A stretch of DNA of 64,000 bases from Flavobacterium defluvii (GTDB lineage: Bacteria > Bacteroidota > Bacteroidia > Flavobacteriales > Flavobacteriaceae). The DNA is taken from assembly GCF_900129555.1 (NCBI RefSeq), contig NZ_FQWC01000010.1:62001-126000 (forward strand), in the 5' to 3' direction. The notes beneath the pieces were generated by a model. It did no database searches. It saw only the letters and a list, made by a program, of their open reading frames with translations, and was not told the origin of the DNA. The stretch's first letter is position 1; each line of letters opens with the position of its first letter. The translations under genes and the position numbers were made by a program. Below, piece after piece: positions 27,361-35,458 of the stretch.

Positions 27361-27391
27361 AAATTCCAAATTCAAATTCGGATTTGGAATT
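27361..27391. repeat. Short AT-rich inverted repeat
   Basis: AAATTCCAAAT and ATTTGGAATTT form perfect 11-bp arms around a 9-base loop; a further AAATTCCAAATTTTGAA word lies just upstream. Probably a palindromic repeat. Confidence 0.5.
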
Positions 27392-27409
27392 TCTTTGATT
27401 GGATTTTAT

Positions 27410-29680
27410 TTATAAGTTGATTGCTACTCCGGTTCTGGATTTTATTAAGGGAATAACTTTTGACTCTGAAAGTGCAAATTTTTCCATTAATAATCTTGCC
27501 GTTAAGTAGCACACAGTAGATTCTGCGCCTTGATTTAAGTTTACATTATCTTTTTCAAGACCATCATAACCACCTCCGCTTACCGGATTGTACATAATTT
27601 GATTTAAATGATTTTTACCTAAAAACCAGTTAAATGCAGTTTTCATTTTGTGTTTATATTCTGGAGTTTTAAAAGCATTGTAAAATGCATTTAAAGTCTG
27701 AATTGTGTATGTAACATCAATCGGCTGCTCTCCATATTGTTGCGGCTCTGAACCTTTGTGATACCAGCTTTGGTTTGAAATAGCTTTGAAATTTCCGTCA
27801 ATGAATGTTTTAGACATTAGGAAATCTAACGAATCTAAAGCAACTTTTTTGTAAACGGCTTTGTTTGTAATTAAATAAGCGTACAACATTGATTCCGGCA
27901 GAATTCCGTTTCCATATGTTAAATAATTTTCAAACCACTGCCAGTCTTCTGTAGCTGTATCTTCGTAATTTGCTAATAGTTTTGCATTTAATTTATTGAT
28001 AATTGCGGCAACATATAAATTAGGTATGGCATTGTGATATAAAAATAACCCTTTTGTAGCAAAGCCAATTGCTCTTGGTGATTGAATATTTTCTGCCCAT
28101 TTTAAAGAATCCAGTAAGCATTTTGTTGCTTTTTTTGAGATGTTTTCCGGAAGAATATCAGCATTAGAAACTACAGTTCCAAGCGCCCAGATTGCTCTTG
28201 CGTTAGAATCTTCCAGATTAACTTCGGCATTTTGTTCAACATGCTCACGATTTTCTTTATCAACATAATTGATAAAATCTCCTTTTGGTCTCTGGCATCT
28301 TTCGATGAAATCCAGGTAAATTAAAATATAAGGAAGATCATCTTTGTCTCTTGTTAGTTTATAGTGCATACAAAATGCAATCAGCGCACGTGCATTATCA
28401 TCTAGAGTATAACCTGATTCAAGATCCGGAATCGAAATTTTGCTAAACTGAATAATTCCCAGATCAGTAGTTAATCTTTTGATATGTCTTAATTGAATAT
28501 CCGGATAACTGTATTTAATATCTGATGGATTTTCAATTAGTTTTTTATACGTATTCATGTGTGTTAATCCTGCATTTTCCCAAGACGAAGCTCTCATTTT
28601 AGTAAATGCATTAATTCCCATTTCATGTCTTAGATTCTCATCTGCGATTAATTTTAATGTTTCTTCTGCAAATTGATCTACGTTTCCTATATCAACGAGA
28701 ATACCACAGTCTGAAGTTAGAACTTCTCTTGTATGCGGGATTTTTGATGCCACCATCGGACATGCACAGCTCATGGCATAGGCAAAAGTACCGCTAACGG
28801 CCTGGTTTGGATCTTTTGATGTAAATAAGTAAATATCAGTTGCTTTTAAATATTCTAACAGTTCTTCGGTATCTAAATATTGGTTAATGAAACGAACATT
28901 GTTGCGTAAATTTAATTCATCAACAAGTGCTTCCAGTTTATCACGATAAGCGTCGACGCCATCTTTAATCAAATTTGGATGCGTTTTTCCAATAATTAAA
29001 TACAATACATCCGGTTCTTTTTCGACAATTTTGGCCAAAGCCTGTAAACCGGTTTCGATATTTTTTCCCTCTCCCAAAAGTCCGAAAGTAGAAAGAACGA
29101 TTTTATTTTGTATACCGAATTTTTCTTTTGCCTGTTCCGGAGTTTCATAAATTACTATATGCGTTCCGTGTGGTACGGTTGTAATGATATCAGCATCAAC
29201 ATCATAATCCTTAATCAAAATTTCTTTTGACTGATTTGTCATTACAAAAACAGAGTTACTGTAGCTTAAAAGTAATTTTACAAATGTTTTTAATTCGTTA
29301 TTCGGGTTTGGAATAACACTGTGAAAAGTATAAGTTACCGGTTTTTTAACTGCATTTAAAAAATCAAGTAAATGATCGCCGTAGTTACCGCCAAATAAAC
29401 CAAATTCATGCTGAATGTGAATTAACTTTACATTTTCATCTTCATTAATTTGCTGCGCAACTTTAGCATATTCAGCTTTTTCTTTTGTGTTTAAAGTATA
29501 GGCTTGTGTAGGGTTCGTTTTTGGCTTATCGACCAGTTCGCAAATTTCACAAGTTATCGATTTACCAAAAACATCGGTAATTCCTTTAATTGTATCTTGA
29601 GTATAAGTTGCGATTCCACATTGAGTTGGAGGAAATGTAGAAAGAAAAACTATTTTTGATTTATTCGATATCGTCTTCAT
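27410..29680 (-). CDS. GT4-family glycosyltransferase with C-terminal helical (alpha/alpha) domain
   Basis: 756 aa, about twice the usual GT4 size. Residues 1-400 are a GT-B fold: VFLSTFPPTQCGIATYTQD (nucleotide-binding loop start), HIQHEFGLFGGNYGD, TTVPHGTH, and the donor-site stretch TSKDPNQAVSGTFAYAMSC followed by ASKIPHTREVL. Residues about 400-750 are helical repeats (LDDNARALIAFCMHY, WALGTVVSN, YLTYGNGILPESMLYAYLIT) like an (alpha/alpha)6 barrel. The start overlaps the upstream GH130 gene by 20 bases, so both are translationally coupled. I infer a mannoside or related polymer: GT4 members of this type are often mannosyltransferases and GH130 acts on beta-mannosides. Substrate unproven. 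Confidence 0.85.
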   Translation of the reverse strand: MKTISNKSKIVFLSTFPPTQCGIATYTQDTIKGITDVFGKSITCEICELVDKPKTNPTQAYTLNTKEKAEYAKVAQQINEDENVKLIHIQHEFGLFGGNYGDHLLDFLNAVKKPVTYTFHSVIPNPNNELKTFVKLLLSYSNSVFVMTNQSKEILIKDYDVDADIITTVPHGTHIVIYETPEQAKEKFGIQNKIVLSTFGLLGEGKNIETGLQALAKIVEKEPDVLYLIIGKTHPNLIKDGVDAYRDKLEALVDELNLRNNVRFINQYLDTEELLEYLKATDIYLFTSKDPNQAVSGTFAYAMSCACPMVASKIPHTREVLTSDCGILVDIGNVDQFAEETLKLIADENLRHEMGINAFTKMRASSWENAGLTHMNTYKKLIENPSDIKYSYPDIQLRHIKRLTTDLGIIQFSKISIPDLESGYTLDDNARALIAFCMHYKLTRDKDDLPYILIYLDFIERCQRPKGDFINYVDKENREHVEQNAEVNLEDSNARAIWALGTVVSNADILPENISKKATKCLLDSLKWAENIQSPRAIGFATKGLFLYHNAIPNLYVAAIINKLNAKLLANYEDTATEDWQWFENYLTYGNGILPESMLYAYLITNKAVYKKVALDSLDFLMSKTFIDGNFKAISNQSWYHKGSEPQQYGEQPIDVTYTIQTLNAFYNAFKTPEYKHKMKTAFNWFLGKNHLNQIMYNPVSGGGYDGLEKDNVNLNQGAESTVCYLTARLLMEKFALSESKVIPLIKSRTGVAINL

Positions 29681-30740
29681 TGGGATTCTGTTTTAGCTCG
29701 GTTAATAAGTCGTTAAGGTTCAAAGTAGCCACCGCAATCTTGTCATCGGCGGCACCGTAATAAATATATAATTGGTCATCAAAAATGGCTGTTCCTGTTG
29801 GGAAAACAACATAATTTACATAACCATGTCTTTCATAATATTCAGATGGCGTAATAATTGGACTTGGTAATCTGCCTATTACTCTGCTCGGATCATTTCG
29901 ATCTAATAATGCGGCACAGGCATGATAAACAAGACCTTTTTCGCGTTTTTCGGCAGCGTGATAAATTAAGAGCCATCCATCTTTAGTTTCAATTGGCGGA
30001 GCGCCCGGACCAATATGACTTGTTTCGTGATCATATTTGGGTTCCATCATAATGTGTTCGGGCAGATTTTTCAAATAACTTTTCCAAAAATCTACAGTCA
30101 GATCTTTTTTCTTTTCAAATGAAACTATCTGAATTGAAGGAAACAATCGGTGTAATGCCACAAATTTTCCGTTTATTTTTTTCGGAAAAAGAACTACGTT
30201 TTTATCCCAAACCAATAAATTTTCTTTTATGGTTTCGCTTAAAGGATAATTTCTAGCGGTATTAAAAGCCAATATTCTTGCAATACCTGGATTTTGCAAA
30301 TGATTGCGAATTAGGTTTTTAAATTCATGTAAAATAAATTTTGGAGTAATAATCCCTTTCTTTTTAAAAGAAACCAAATCTTTGGATACTGCAACAGCTC
30401 CGCAGGCATTAATACCATCATATGTTACATAAGTCAGATAAAACTTGTCGTCGATTTTTGTAATTCGCGGATCTTCTACACCGTGAATTTCATAAATATA
30501 TTCAGGTACAAAAAATGGTTCTGTATGACGTTCTGCTAAAGTTGTCGGACCTTCAAAACGGCAATATCCAATTGTCGAGAAGTTTCCTCTTTTTGCAGCT
30601 CTGTAAAACATATGAACATTATTTCCATCTTGATATATGGCAGGATTCAATACACCCATTTCTTCAAAGGGCCTATCTGTTTTCTCTAAAATGACACCAA
30701 GTTTTGTTGCTAAAGTGTTTTGAGTAGTTACTGCTTCCAT
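29661..30740 (-). CDS. GH130-family beta-mannoside phosphorylase/hydrolase
   Basis: 359 aa, five-bladed propeller family. Typical motifs: GVLNPAIYQDGNNVHMFYRAA (29-49), HGVEDPRIT (86-94) with the general acid Asp90, SHIGPGAPPIETKDGWLLIYHA and the C-terminal YYGAADDKIAVATL. GH130 enzymes cleave beta-1,2 or beta-1,4 mannosides using phosphate, or water in some subgroups. Which one applies depends on a few Arg/His residues that I cannot assign without an alignment. The absence of a signal peptide places the enzyme in the cytoplasm. It is the first gene of a pair with the GT4 protein. Such genes are sometimes mis-annotated as pesticidal proteins. Confidence 0.88.
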   Translation of the reverse strand: MEAVTTQNTLATKLGVILEKTDRPFEEMGVLNPAIYQDGNNVHMFYRAAKRGNFSTIGYCRFEGPTTLAERHTEPFFVPEYIYEIHGVEDPRITKIDDKFYLTYVTYDGINACGAVAVSKDLVSFKKKGIITPKFILHEFKNLIRNHLQNPGIARILAFNTARNYPLSETIKENLLVWDKNVVLFPKKINGKFVALHRLFPSIQIVSFEKKKDLTVDFWKSYLKNLPEHIMMEPKYDHETSHIGPGAPPIETKDGWLLIYHAAEKREKGLVYHACAALLDRNDPSRVIGRLPSPIITPSEYYERHGYVNYVVFPTGTAIFDDQLYIYYGAADDKIAVATLNLNDLLTELKQNPNEDDIE

Positions 30741-30785
30741 ATCTAAATTTCTATAGGTTAAAATTACCTTGGGAACAAAGCGAGG

Positions 30786-30925
30786 ATTAACTCAATCGAT
30801 CAAAAAATTAACTCAAAAGCATTTAGGTGGGAATTGTATAAGGTTGAAATTGAAATTCTAAAAGCGATCGATAAAATTATGATTTTTAATTGATTGCGAT
30901 AAAAATTGCAACCTTTTGAGTTAAT
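30786..30925. promoter_or_regulatory. Three ATTAACTCAA motifs in a divergent gap
   Basis: ATTAACTCAA occurs at 30786-30795 and, extended to ATTAACTCAAAAG, at 30807-30819. Its exact reverse complement lies at 30913-30925. They stand between the GH130 operon and the DUF1328 gene and look like binding sites for one regulator of both, or the ends of a repeat. Confidence 0.4.
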
Positions 30926-31010
30926 GGTTTTTGTAAGTAAAATAGAACTTTGATATACAAACAAATCAGACTTGCAGAAAAGTCATATTTATAATTTAAA
31001 ATTAAATATT

Positions 31011-31172
31011 ATGTTACGTTGGACAGTTACATTTATAATTCTAGCTATAGTAGCCGGAATTTTTGGTTTTGGGGGAATTGCCGCCGGAGCCGCCAGTATA
31101 GCAAAAATTTTATTCTTTATATTCTTAGTATTGTTTATTATTTCATTAATAAGCGGAAGAACAAGAGTTTAG
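31011..31172 (+). CDS. DUF1328/YtjA-family small membrane protein
   Basis: 53 aa. Starting at the ATG of MLRWTVTFIILAIVAGIFG, it has two membrane segments separated by GGIAAGAASIAKI, the DUF1328 signature, and ends in a short Arg-rich tail. An upstream in-frame codon would add 13 residues that do not fit the family, so I chose the internal ATG. Family function is unknown; members are common in proteobacteria and Bacteroidota and are often stress-induced. Confidence 0.9.
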   Translation: MLRWTVTFIILAIVAGIFGFGGIAAGAASIAKILFFIFLVLFIISLISGRTRV

Positions 31173-31191
31173 AATTTTAGTTTATTAAATA

Positions 31192-31229
31192 AAAAAGCGA
31201 AATCAGCTACTGTGTTGATTTCGCTTTTT
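31192..31229 (+). terminator. Strong rho-independent terminator
   Basis: AAAAAGCGAAATCA pairs with TGATTTCGCTTTTT around a 10-base loop, 20 bases after the DUF1328 stop, with T-runs on both strands. Confidence 0.85.
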
Positions 31230-31262
31230 TGTTTCAGGTTTAACGTTTCATGTTTTAATCAT

Positions 31263-31405
31263 AGTATTAACGCAAAGCACGCTAAGATTTTCAATAAGTT
31301 AGGGTTTTATCAAACCACGAAGTTTGCAAGCTATGTCAATGTCGATCAAGCTTTTCGAACTTTAACATTAAAAACGCAGCCTGTAAAAAAACTCAGCGTT
31401 AAAAT
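31263..31405. repeat. GCAAAG-family intergenic repeat (copy B)
   Basis: Starts TAACGCAAAGCACGCTAAG and ends with CTCAGCGTTAAAAT. It is a diverged relative of the copy at 11605-11785, with decayed interior. Confidence 0.6.
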
Positions 31406-31432
31406 TACGGTTATAATCAAACAACTCACAAT

Positions 31433-31894
31433 TCACAACTCATAACCCTTCTTAGTTATAAAAGCAATTGGTATGCCGATACAAAATATCAGGATTAAAA
31501 CTGAAATCAATAATGGGAGATCGAATTCTTTTGATGGAAGTTTTGGAAATACTGCAGGCAGAACAATCAGGTTCATTACAATCCAAACGAAAATTCCATA
31601 TACAGATCCCGACAAAAATATATTTTTTCGCAAAAGCGGTACATGAGGATATATTTTATAATAAAAATAAGCAAAAGCCAGAGCAATAAAATAGTGTAGG
31701 AGCAAACCATAAACCATCATTTGTGCGCCGCTGGTGTAAGCGTGTTGTTTAAAAACGCCGCTGGCAATCGACAGCAGAATTTTTTCGGCTGTTGTTTTAT
31801 GTAAGATAACAGAATAAATTAAAATTGCGGCCAGAATATCCAAAGTGCCTGCCAATAAACCAGAAATTAAAATAGTATTAGATTTTGATCTCAT
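31433..31894 (-). CDS. Four-helix membrane protein of unknown function
   Basis: 153 aa with four hydrophobic segments (about 8-28, 60-77, 92-112, 128-146). GLLAGTLDILAAI at the start and YGIFVWIVMNLIVLP recall the YagU/DUF1440-type small membrane proteins, but the match is loose. Four bases separate it from the DinB gene, so it is probably the last gene of the DoxX-to-DinB run. Confidence 0.6.
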   Translation of the reverse strand: MRSKSNTILISGLLAGTLDILAAILIYSVILHKTTAEKILLSIASGVFKQHAYTSGAQMMVYGLLLHYFIALAFAYFYYKIYPHVPLLRKNIFLSGSVYGIFVWIVMNLIVLPAVFPKLPSKEFDLPLLISVLILIFCIGIPIAFITKKGYEL

Positions 31895-31898
31895 TCAA

Positions 31899-32408
31899 TT
31901 AGAGTTTAGTTAGGTACTGAAAAATAGTATTCAATTGGTGTGTATGTCTTTGTGTATGTACGAGTGCAAAATCAATCCATTCATACATTGTAAATTTATC
32001 AAAACCCGGTACCTGAAAGTCCAGACAGGTTAGTGTCAAATCATATTTTTCGGCACAATCCAGTAATTCAGATTCTATTCTTAGTAATTCCAGACTAAGT
32101 TCATTTTTACTGTATTCTTTTTTTTCAGGTATAAGAAAAACCGGTGAATCCATTTTTATGCTAAAGTTTAAAAACAGTCCTTCTATATCTTTTATTTTTT
32201 CGTCTGGTTTTCTGGTTGTTTTTTCTGTTTTTCCTCCAAATAATTTAGGATAACCTGAACATGCCAAAATAATGTGCTGTACAACTTGGCCAGGTGTCCA
32301 GCTTCCCTGAAAAGGAATTTGATTTATTTCGTTTTCAGAAAATTTAGAGAATATCTCATTTAATTTTTTGAATGTTTCAACAATATTTTTTTGAACATCT
32401 GTATTCAT
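31899..32408 (-). CDS. DinB-family protein (four-helix metal-binding)
   Basis: 169 aa. The DinB signature SWTPGQVVQHIILACSGY (about 36-53) supplies the first metal His, and FALVHTQRHTHQL near the C-terminus supplies the others (His spaced by three residues). The fold binds a divalent metal; members include thiol transferases, but many have unknown substrates. It probably belongs to the same transcript as the VOC and DoxX genes. Confidence 0.88.
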   Translation of the reverse strand: MNTDVQKNIVETFKKLNEIFSKFSENEINQIPFQGSWTPGQVVQHIILACSGYPKLFGGKTEKTTRKPDEKIKDIEGLFLNFSIKMDSPVFLIPEKKEYSKNELSLELLRIESELLDCAEKYDLTLTCLDFQVPGFDKFTMYEWIDFALVHTQRHTHQLNTIFQYLTKL

Positions 32409-32426
32409 ATTATTGATTTTTTAGAT

Positions 32427-32801
32427 TTAATTTACAGAGGTAATCCACCAGACATTGCCAAACGGATCTGTAACACCGCAGGTTCTTCCGTAATCCTGAT
32501 CGCTTAATCCCATTAACGAAACGGCACCGTTTTCTAATGCTTTTATATACGTTTTATCGGCATTAAGAACATATACAAATAAGTTAGCTGTTTGTTTAGA
32601 CCAGTCTTTAGTTTCGTCGGTTACCATAATAGTGCTTCCATTTAAGGTAATTTCGGCATGCATTATGGTTCCGTCTTCGCGAAGTGCTTTCGAATTTGTT
32701 TCCGAAGCCCCGAAAACTTTTTTTGTAAAATCAATAAATTGCGATGCCCCGTTAAGAATCAAATAAGGCATTATGGTTTGGTGTTCTGCTGGTAAATTCA
32801 T
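32427..32801 (-). CDS. VOC-family (glyoxalase/PhnB-like) protein
   Basis: 124 aa. Pattern IMPYLILNGASQFIDFTKKVFGA at the start and YGRTCGVTDPFGNVWWI at the end are the two beta-alpha-beta modules of PhnB-like VOC proteins. Such proteins bind metals or small ligands; a defined reaction cannot be given. It lies 18 bases before the DinB gene. Confidence 0.9.
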   Translation of the reverse strand: MNLPAEHQTIMPYLILNGASQFIDFTKKVFGASETNSKALREDGTIMHAEITLNGSTIMVTDETKDWSKQTANLFVYVLNADKTYIKALENGAVSLMGLSDQDYGRTCGVTDPFGNVWWITSVN

Positions 32802-32878
32802 TTTTTTGTGTTTTAGATGTTAGTATCTCAAAAATACGATTTTTATTGCAATATTATGTAAATCAATAAATTGTGATT

Positions 32879-33088
32879 TTAGGGAAGTACTTCGCAATGA
32901 AAACCATGCGAATTAAGGACTTCGATTATTTTATGATTTGAAATTGCCGAACCATGAACACGTAAAATTTTATCGCAGTCCTCGAGATCAAAATTGATAG
33001 CGCTGTTTGGAAAATGTTCAAGAAGTTTCCCCACAATCATAATCGATTGTTCGACTTCCTGAACATTTGTTTTGAAAACTTCTATCAT
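32879..33088 (-). CDS. Small soluble protein of unknown function
   Basis: 69 aa. Two beta-alpha-beta-like units (IEVFKTNVQEVEQSIMIVGKLLEHF and DKILRVHGSAISNHKIIEVLNSHGF) give a ferredoxin-like or HMA-like appearance, but there is no CxxC metal site. It stands between DoxX and VOC genes, same strand, 20 bases after the former. Small proteins of this form often accompany DoxX; no known activity. Confidence 0.65.
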   Translation of the reverse strand: MIEVFKTNVQEVEQSIMIVGKLLEHFPNSAINFDLEDCDKILRVHGSAISNHKIIEVLNSHGFHCEVLP

Positions 33089-33108
33089 CGTTTCCGGATT
33101 TTATAAGT

Positions 33109-33489
33109 TTACAGGGCGATATTTTTAAGTCGCTCTATTTTATGATAATAGATATAAGAAATAGCCAAAATAACTAAAAAGATTAATGGGAAGAAAGACT
33201 GAAAATTAATACCATCAACTGCAAAATGGCTGATTGAAGCAAATATAAAATCGAAACCAAATCCGGCATAAGCCCATTCTTTTACATTTTTAGGAACAGA
33301 TGGAATTACTAAAATCAAAACCCCCAGAATTTTGAACACAACCAGTGCATTTCCAAAATATTCAGGGTAGCCCAAATGTCTGATTCCTTCTTTTGCTAAT
33401 TCTGTCTGCGAAGTCAATGCTGGCATAACGCCTTCAAATAGAAAAATAATAGTGGTTGTAATCCAAAAAATAATCTTTGCTTTTTTCAT
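33109..33489 (-). CDS. DoxX-family membrane protein
   Basis: 126 aa, four membrane segments. The pattern GIRHLGYPEYFGNALVVFKILGVLIL and EWAYAGFGFDFIFASISHFAVDG is typical of DoxX-like proteins in Bacteroidota. Family members associate with oxidoreductases or detoxification; precise role unknown. It is first in a minus-strand run to DinB. Confidence 0.9.
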   Translation of the reverse strand: MKKAKIIFWITTTIIFLFEGVMPALTSQTELAKEGIRHLGYPEYFGNALVVFKILGVLILVIPSVPKNVKEWAYAGFGFDFIFASISHFAVDGINFQSFFPLIFLVILAISYIYYHKIERLKNIAL

Positions 33490-33536
33490 GTGGTTTATTT
33501 TTAAATAGTTATTAGTTAATGTATTACAAATGTACT

Positions 33537-33544
33537 ATTCTTAT
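33537..33544 (-). promoter_or_regulatory. -7 promoter element for the DoxX run
   Basis: TACATTTG on the minus strand matches the -7 consensus, about 50 bases before the DoxX ATG. No clear TTG is seen at the right distance. Confidence 0.45.
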
Positions 33545-33644
33545 TTTCTCATGAAATACTTATTTGCGACTATTTTAGGGGCATTTTGGACAAGATTTTT
33601 GATTTTTGATTTTAGAGTGTAGATTTTAGATTTAACACAAAGCA

Positions 33645-33730
33645 TGTCATTGCGAGGAACGAAGCAATCTCATAAGCTAAATTAAATAGTGCATATAATT
33701 AGTGCGGTTGTTTCGTTCCTCGCAATGACA
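33645..33730. repeat. Inverted repeat, GTCATTGCGAGGAAC family
   Basis: TGTCATTGCGAGGAACGAA (33645-33663) is repeated in perfect inversion at 33712-33730. Related to the element at 48470-48575 and to palindromic repeats widespread in Bacteroidota. Confidence 0.8.
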
Positions 33731-33760
33731 AATTAGAATCTAAATTTTAAAATTTCAAAT

Positions 33761-34492
33761 TTACATCAGTTGATAATTCGTAATCAAAAACAAATCCTCA
33801 AAACCTAATCTGGTGTAAATACCTTTTCCTAAAGCTGAAGCTTGTAATTGTGCATAATTACAATTGGCATCAATGGCTTCGTTTATGGCAAATTTCATAA
33901 TTTCTTCTGCAAAACCTTTTTTACGCATTTCGGAAATAACGCCAACGCCGTGTATTCCCATAATATTTCCGGTTTGAAAAAGAGTTAATGTTCCAATTGC
34001 TTTTTCTTCAAAATGAACTAAATAAAACTTGGCATTTTCATAATTATGAACCAGAGTTTCTTTGCTGATTACATAACTAAAAGACAACGGATAAATATCT
34101 GACCAGGTTTTGGCATCTTCTTCATTTAAAACTCTTTTAAATGTGAGATTGTTTTGAAGTGGAAATTTTTCGCCCAGTTTTAAAGCCATGGCCATCAATT
34201 CAATTCTGATTTTAAAGCCGTTTTTTTCAAAAAGATCTTTAGAATCACTTCCAAAAATATCCCAATAGGGAATTACTAAACCCGGATTTTTCTCCATGAT
34301 TTCCATAATCTGAATAAAATCTTTTTCGGTAATATCTTCTCTAAACCATAAGCGGTTTGGCCAGCCCGAGTTTTTAATTTGAGAAAATTCTAAAAAACCG
34401 GCAGTATGATACGAAAGGAGAGGAGCTGCAACGGTTTTCCAAAGAGTTGTGAGATTATCAATATTGTCTTTGATAAGATTTATATTGTTCAT
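33761..34492 (-). CDS. GNAT-family N-acetyltransferase
   Basis: 243 aa from the ATG of MNNINLIKDNID. The GNAT core is in the C-terminal half: GTLTLFQTGNIMGIHGVGVISEMRKKGFAEEIMKFAI contains the acetyl-CoA loop (EMRKKGFAEE), and LQASALGKGIYTRLGFEDLF is the last beta-alpha motif. The N-terminal half is likely a second, degenerate GNAT domain. A TTG 30 bases upstream is in frame but lies at the -7 promoter element, so the internal ATG is preferred. Substrate unknown. Confidence 0.85.
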   Translation of the reverse strand: MNNINLIKDNIDNLTTLWKTVAAPLLSYHTAGFLEFSQIKNSGWPNRLWFREDITEKDFIQIMEIMEKNPGLVIPYWDIFGSDSKDLFEKNGFKIRIELMAMALKLGEKFPLQNNLTFKRVLNEEDAKTWSDIYPLSFSYVISKETLVHNYENAKFYLVHFEEKAIGTLTLFQTGNIMGIHGVGVISEMRKKGFAEEIMKFAINEAIDANCNYAQLQASALGKGIYTRLGFEDLFLITNYQLM

Positions 34493-34519
34493 TGTAAATA
34501 ACGAGTTTGAATTATAAAA

Positions 34520-34527
34520 CAAAGATA
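34520..34527 (-). promoter_or_regulatory. -7 promoter element for the GNAT gene
   Basis: TATCTTTG on the minus strand fits TAnnTTTG. Transcription from it would begin near 34513, after the alternative TTG start, which supports the ATG at 34492. Confidence 0.45.
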
Positions 34528-34564
34528 AACTGAGTTTTTCAGGAAAGCCTTTACATATGTTGAT

Positions 34565-35170
34565 TTACAAATCTTTTTCCAGACTTTTTCTGATTCGGCT
34601 TAACTGCGTTGGCGTAATGCCTAAATGCGATGCAATATGCAGTAACGGAACCCGATCTGCAATACTTGGATGTTTTTCCAATAGTTTTCCATATCGTTCT
34701 GTAGCATTTTGCATTACCAAAGCAACTTCTCTTTCTTCTTTATCAATAATCCAGTTTTTTTCTAAATGAGCAATATAAAAGTTTTTGAGATCGTCATTTT
34801 CATTAATCAGTGAAATATATTCTTTATAATTCAGATTGATGATAACAGAGTCTTCAAGTGCTTCTATCGTAAAATTAGAAGGCAGTTGCAGCATTAAGGA
34901 AACTTTAGAATCGGCAAAATAATTTTCCATAAAGAGATTTTTATTGTAGAAATTTCCGTGCTGATCGGTTATAAAAGCTCTCAGAATTCCTTTTGCAATA
35001 AAATGAAGGTTTTTGGCGATTTCTCCGCTTTCTAATACTGTTTCTCCTTTTTTAAGAGTTTGAAATTCTGTTATGTTTTCAATCAATTTCCATGATTCTT
35101 CAGAAATAGGATAGTAATTTTCAATGGTTTGTTTTAATTGATTGAGGTATTTCTGTTGGTCAGATGTCAT
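34565..35170 (-). CDS. Crp/Fnr-family transcriptional regulator
   Basis: 201 aa. Residues about 25-120 are a cyclic-nucleotide-binding-like beta roll (LKKGETVLESGEIAKNLHFIAKG). It lacks the Cys cluster of Fnr and the typical cAMP-binding RAxR, so the ligand is unknown. The C-terminal helix-turn-helix is HIASHLGITPTQLSRIRKSL (about 177-196). It is a single gene with its own promoter, upstream of the GNAT gene on the same strand. Confidence 0.92.
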   Translation of the reverse strand: MTSDQQKYLNQLKQTIENYYPISEESWKLIENITEFQTLKKGETVLESGEIAKNLHFIAKGILRAFITDQHGNFYNKNLFMENYFADSKVSLMLQLPSNFTIEALEDSVIINLNYKEYISLINENDDLKNFYIAHLEKNWIIDKEEREVALVMQNATERYGKLLEKHPSIADRVPLLHIASHLGITPTQLSRIRKSLEKDL

Positions 35171-35194
35171 TTTGTTTTTGCTTTTGCGAAAGAC

Positions 35195-35225
35195 TAAAAT
35201 TAGATAAGTTTTTTGTTTGATGCAA
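35195..35225 (-). promoter_or_regulatory. Promoter of the Crp/Fnr gene
   Basis: TTG (35225-35223), a 20-base spacer and TAATTTTA (35202-35195) on the minus strand, one base off consensus. Confidence 0.5.
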
Positions 35226-35239
35226 ACTGAATAATGGCT

Positions 35240-35373
35240 CTCGCAAAGTTGCAGAGGCGCACTTTAAAAAATAAATCTGCGTGAAAAACAAATCTTTGCG
35301 ACTTCGCGTCTTTGCGGGAAATTCAAAAAAACTTTGCGTTCTTCGCGTAAAACCTTGCGTTCTTTGCGGTTAA
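35240..35373. repeat. GCAAAG-family intergenic repeat (copy C)
   Basis: Contains TCGCAAAGTTGC at the left and CTTTGCGTTCTTCGCG / CTTGCGTTCTTTGCGG at the right, the same word family as 11605-11785. Confidence 0.6.
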
Positions 35374-35458
35374 TTTCAAATAAAAAAACGCCATGAAACC
35401 GAAGTCTCACAGCGCTTTTCCTCTCAAAAAATAAATAATTAACGGGTAATTGGGTATA

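Noticed and set aside
32879..33088. Heavy-metal-associated (HMA) metallochaperone
   Set aside because: The fold pattern is similar but the CxxC metal site is absent, so I left the function open.
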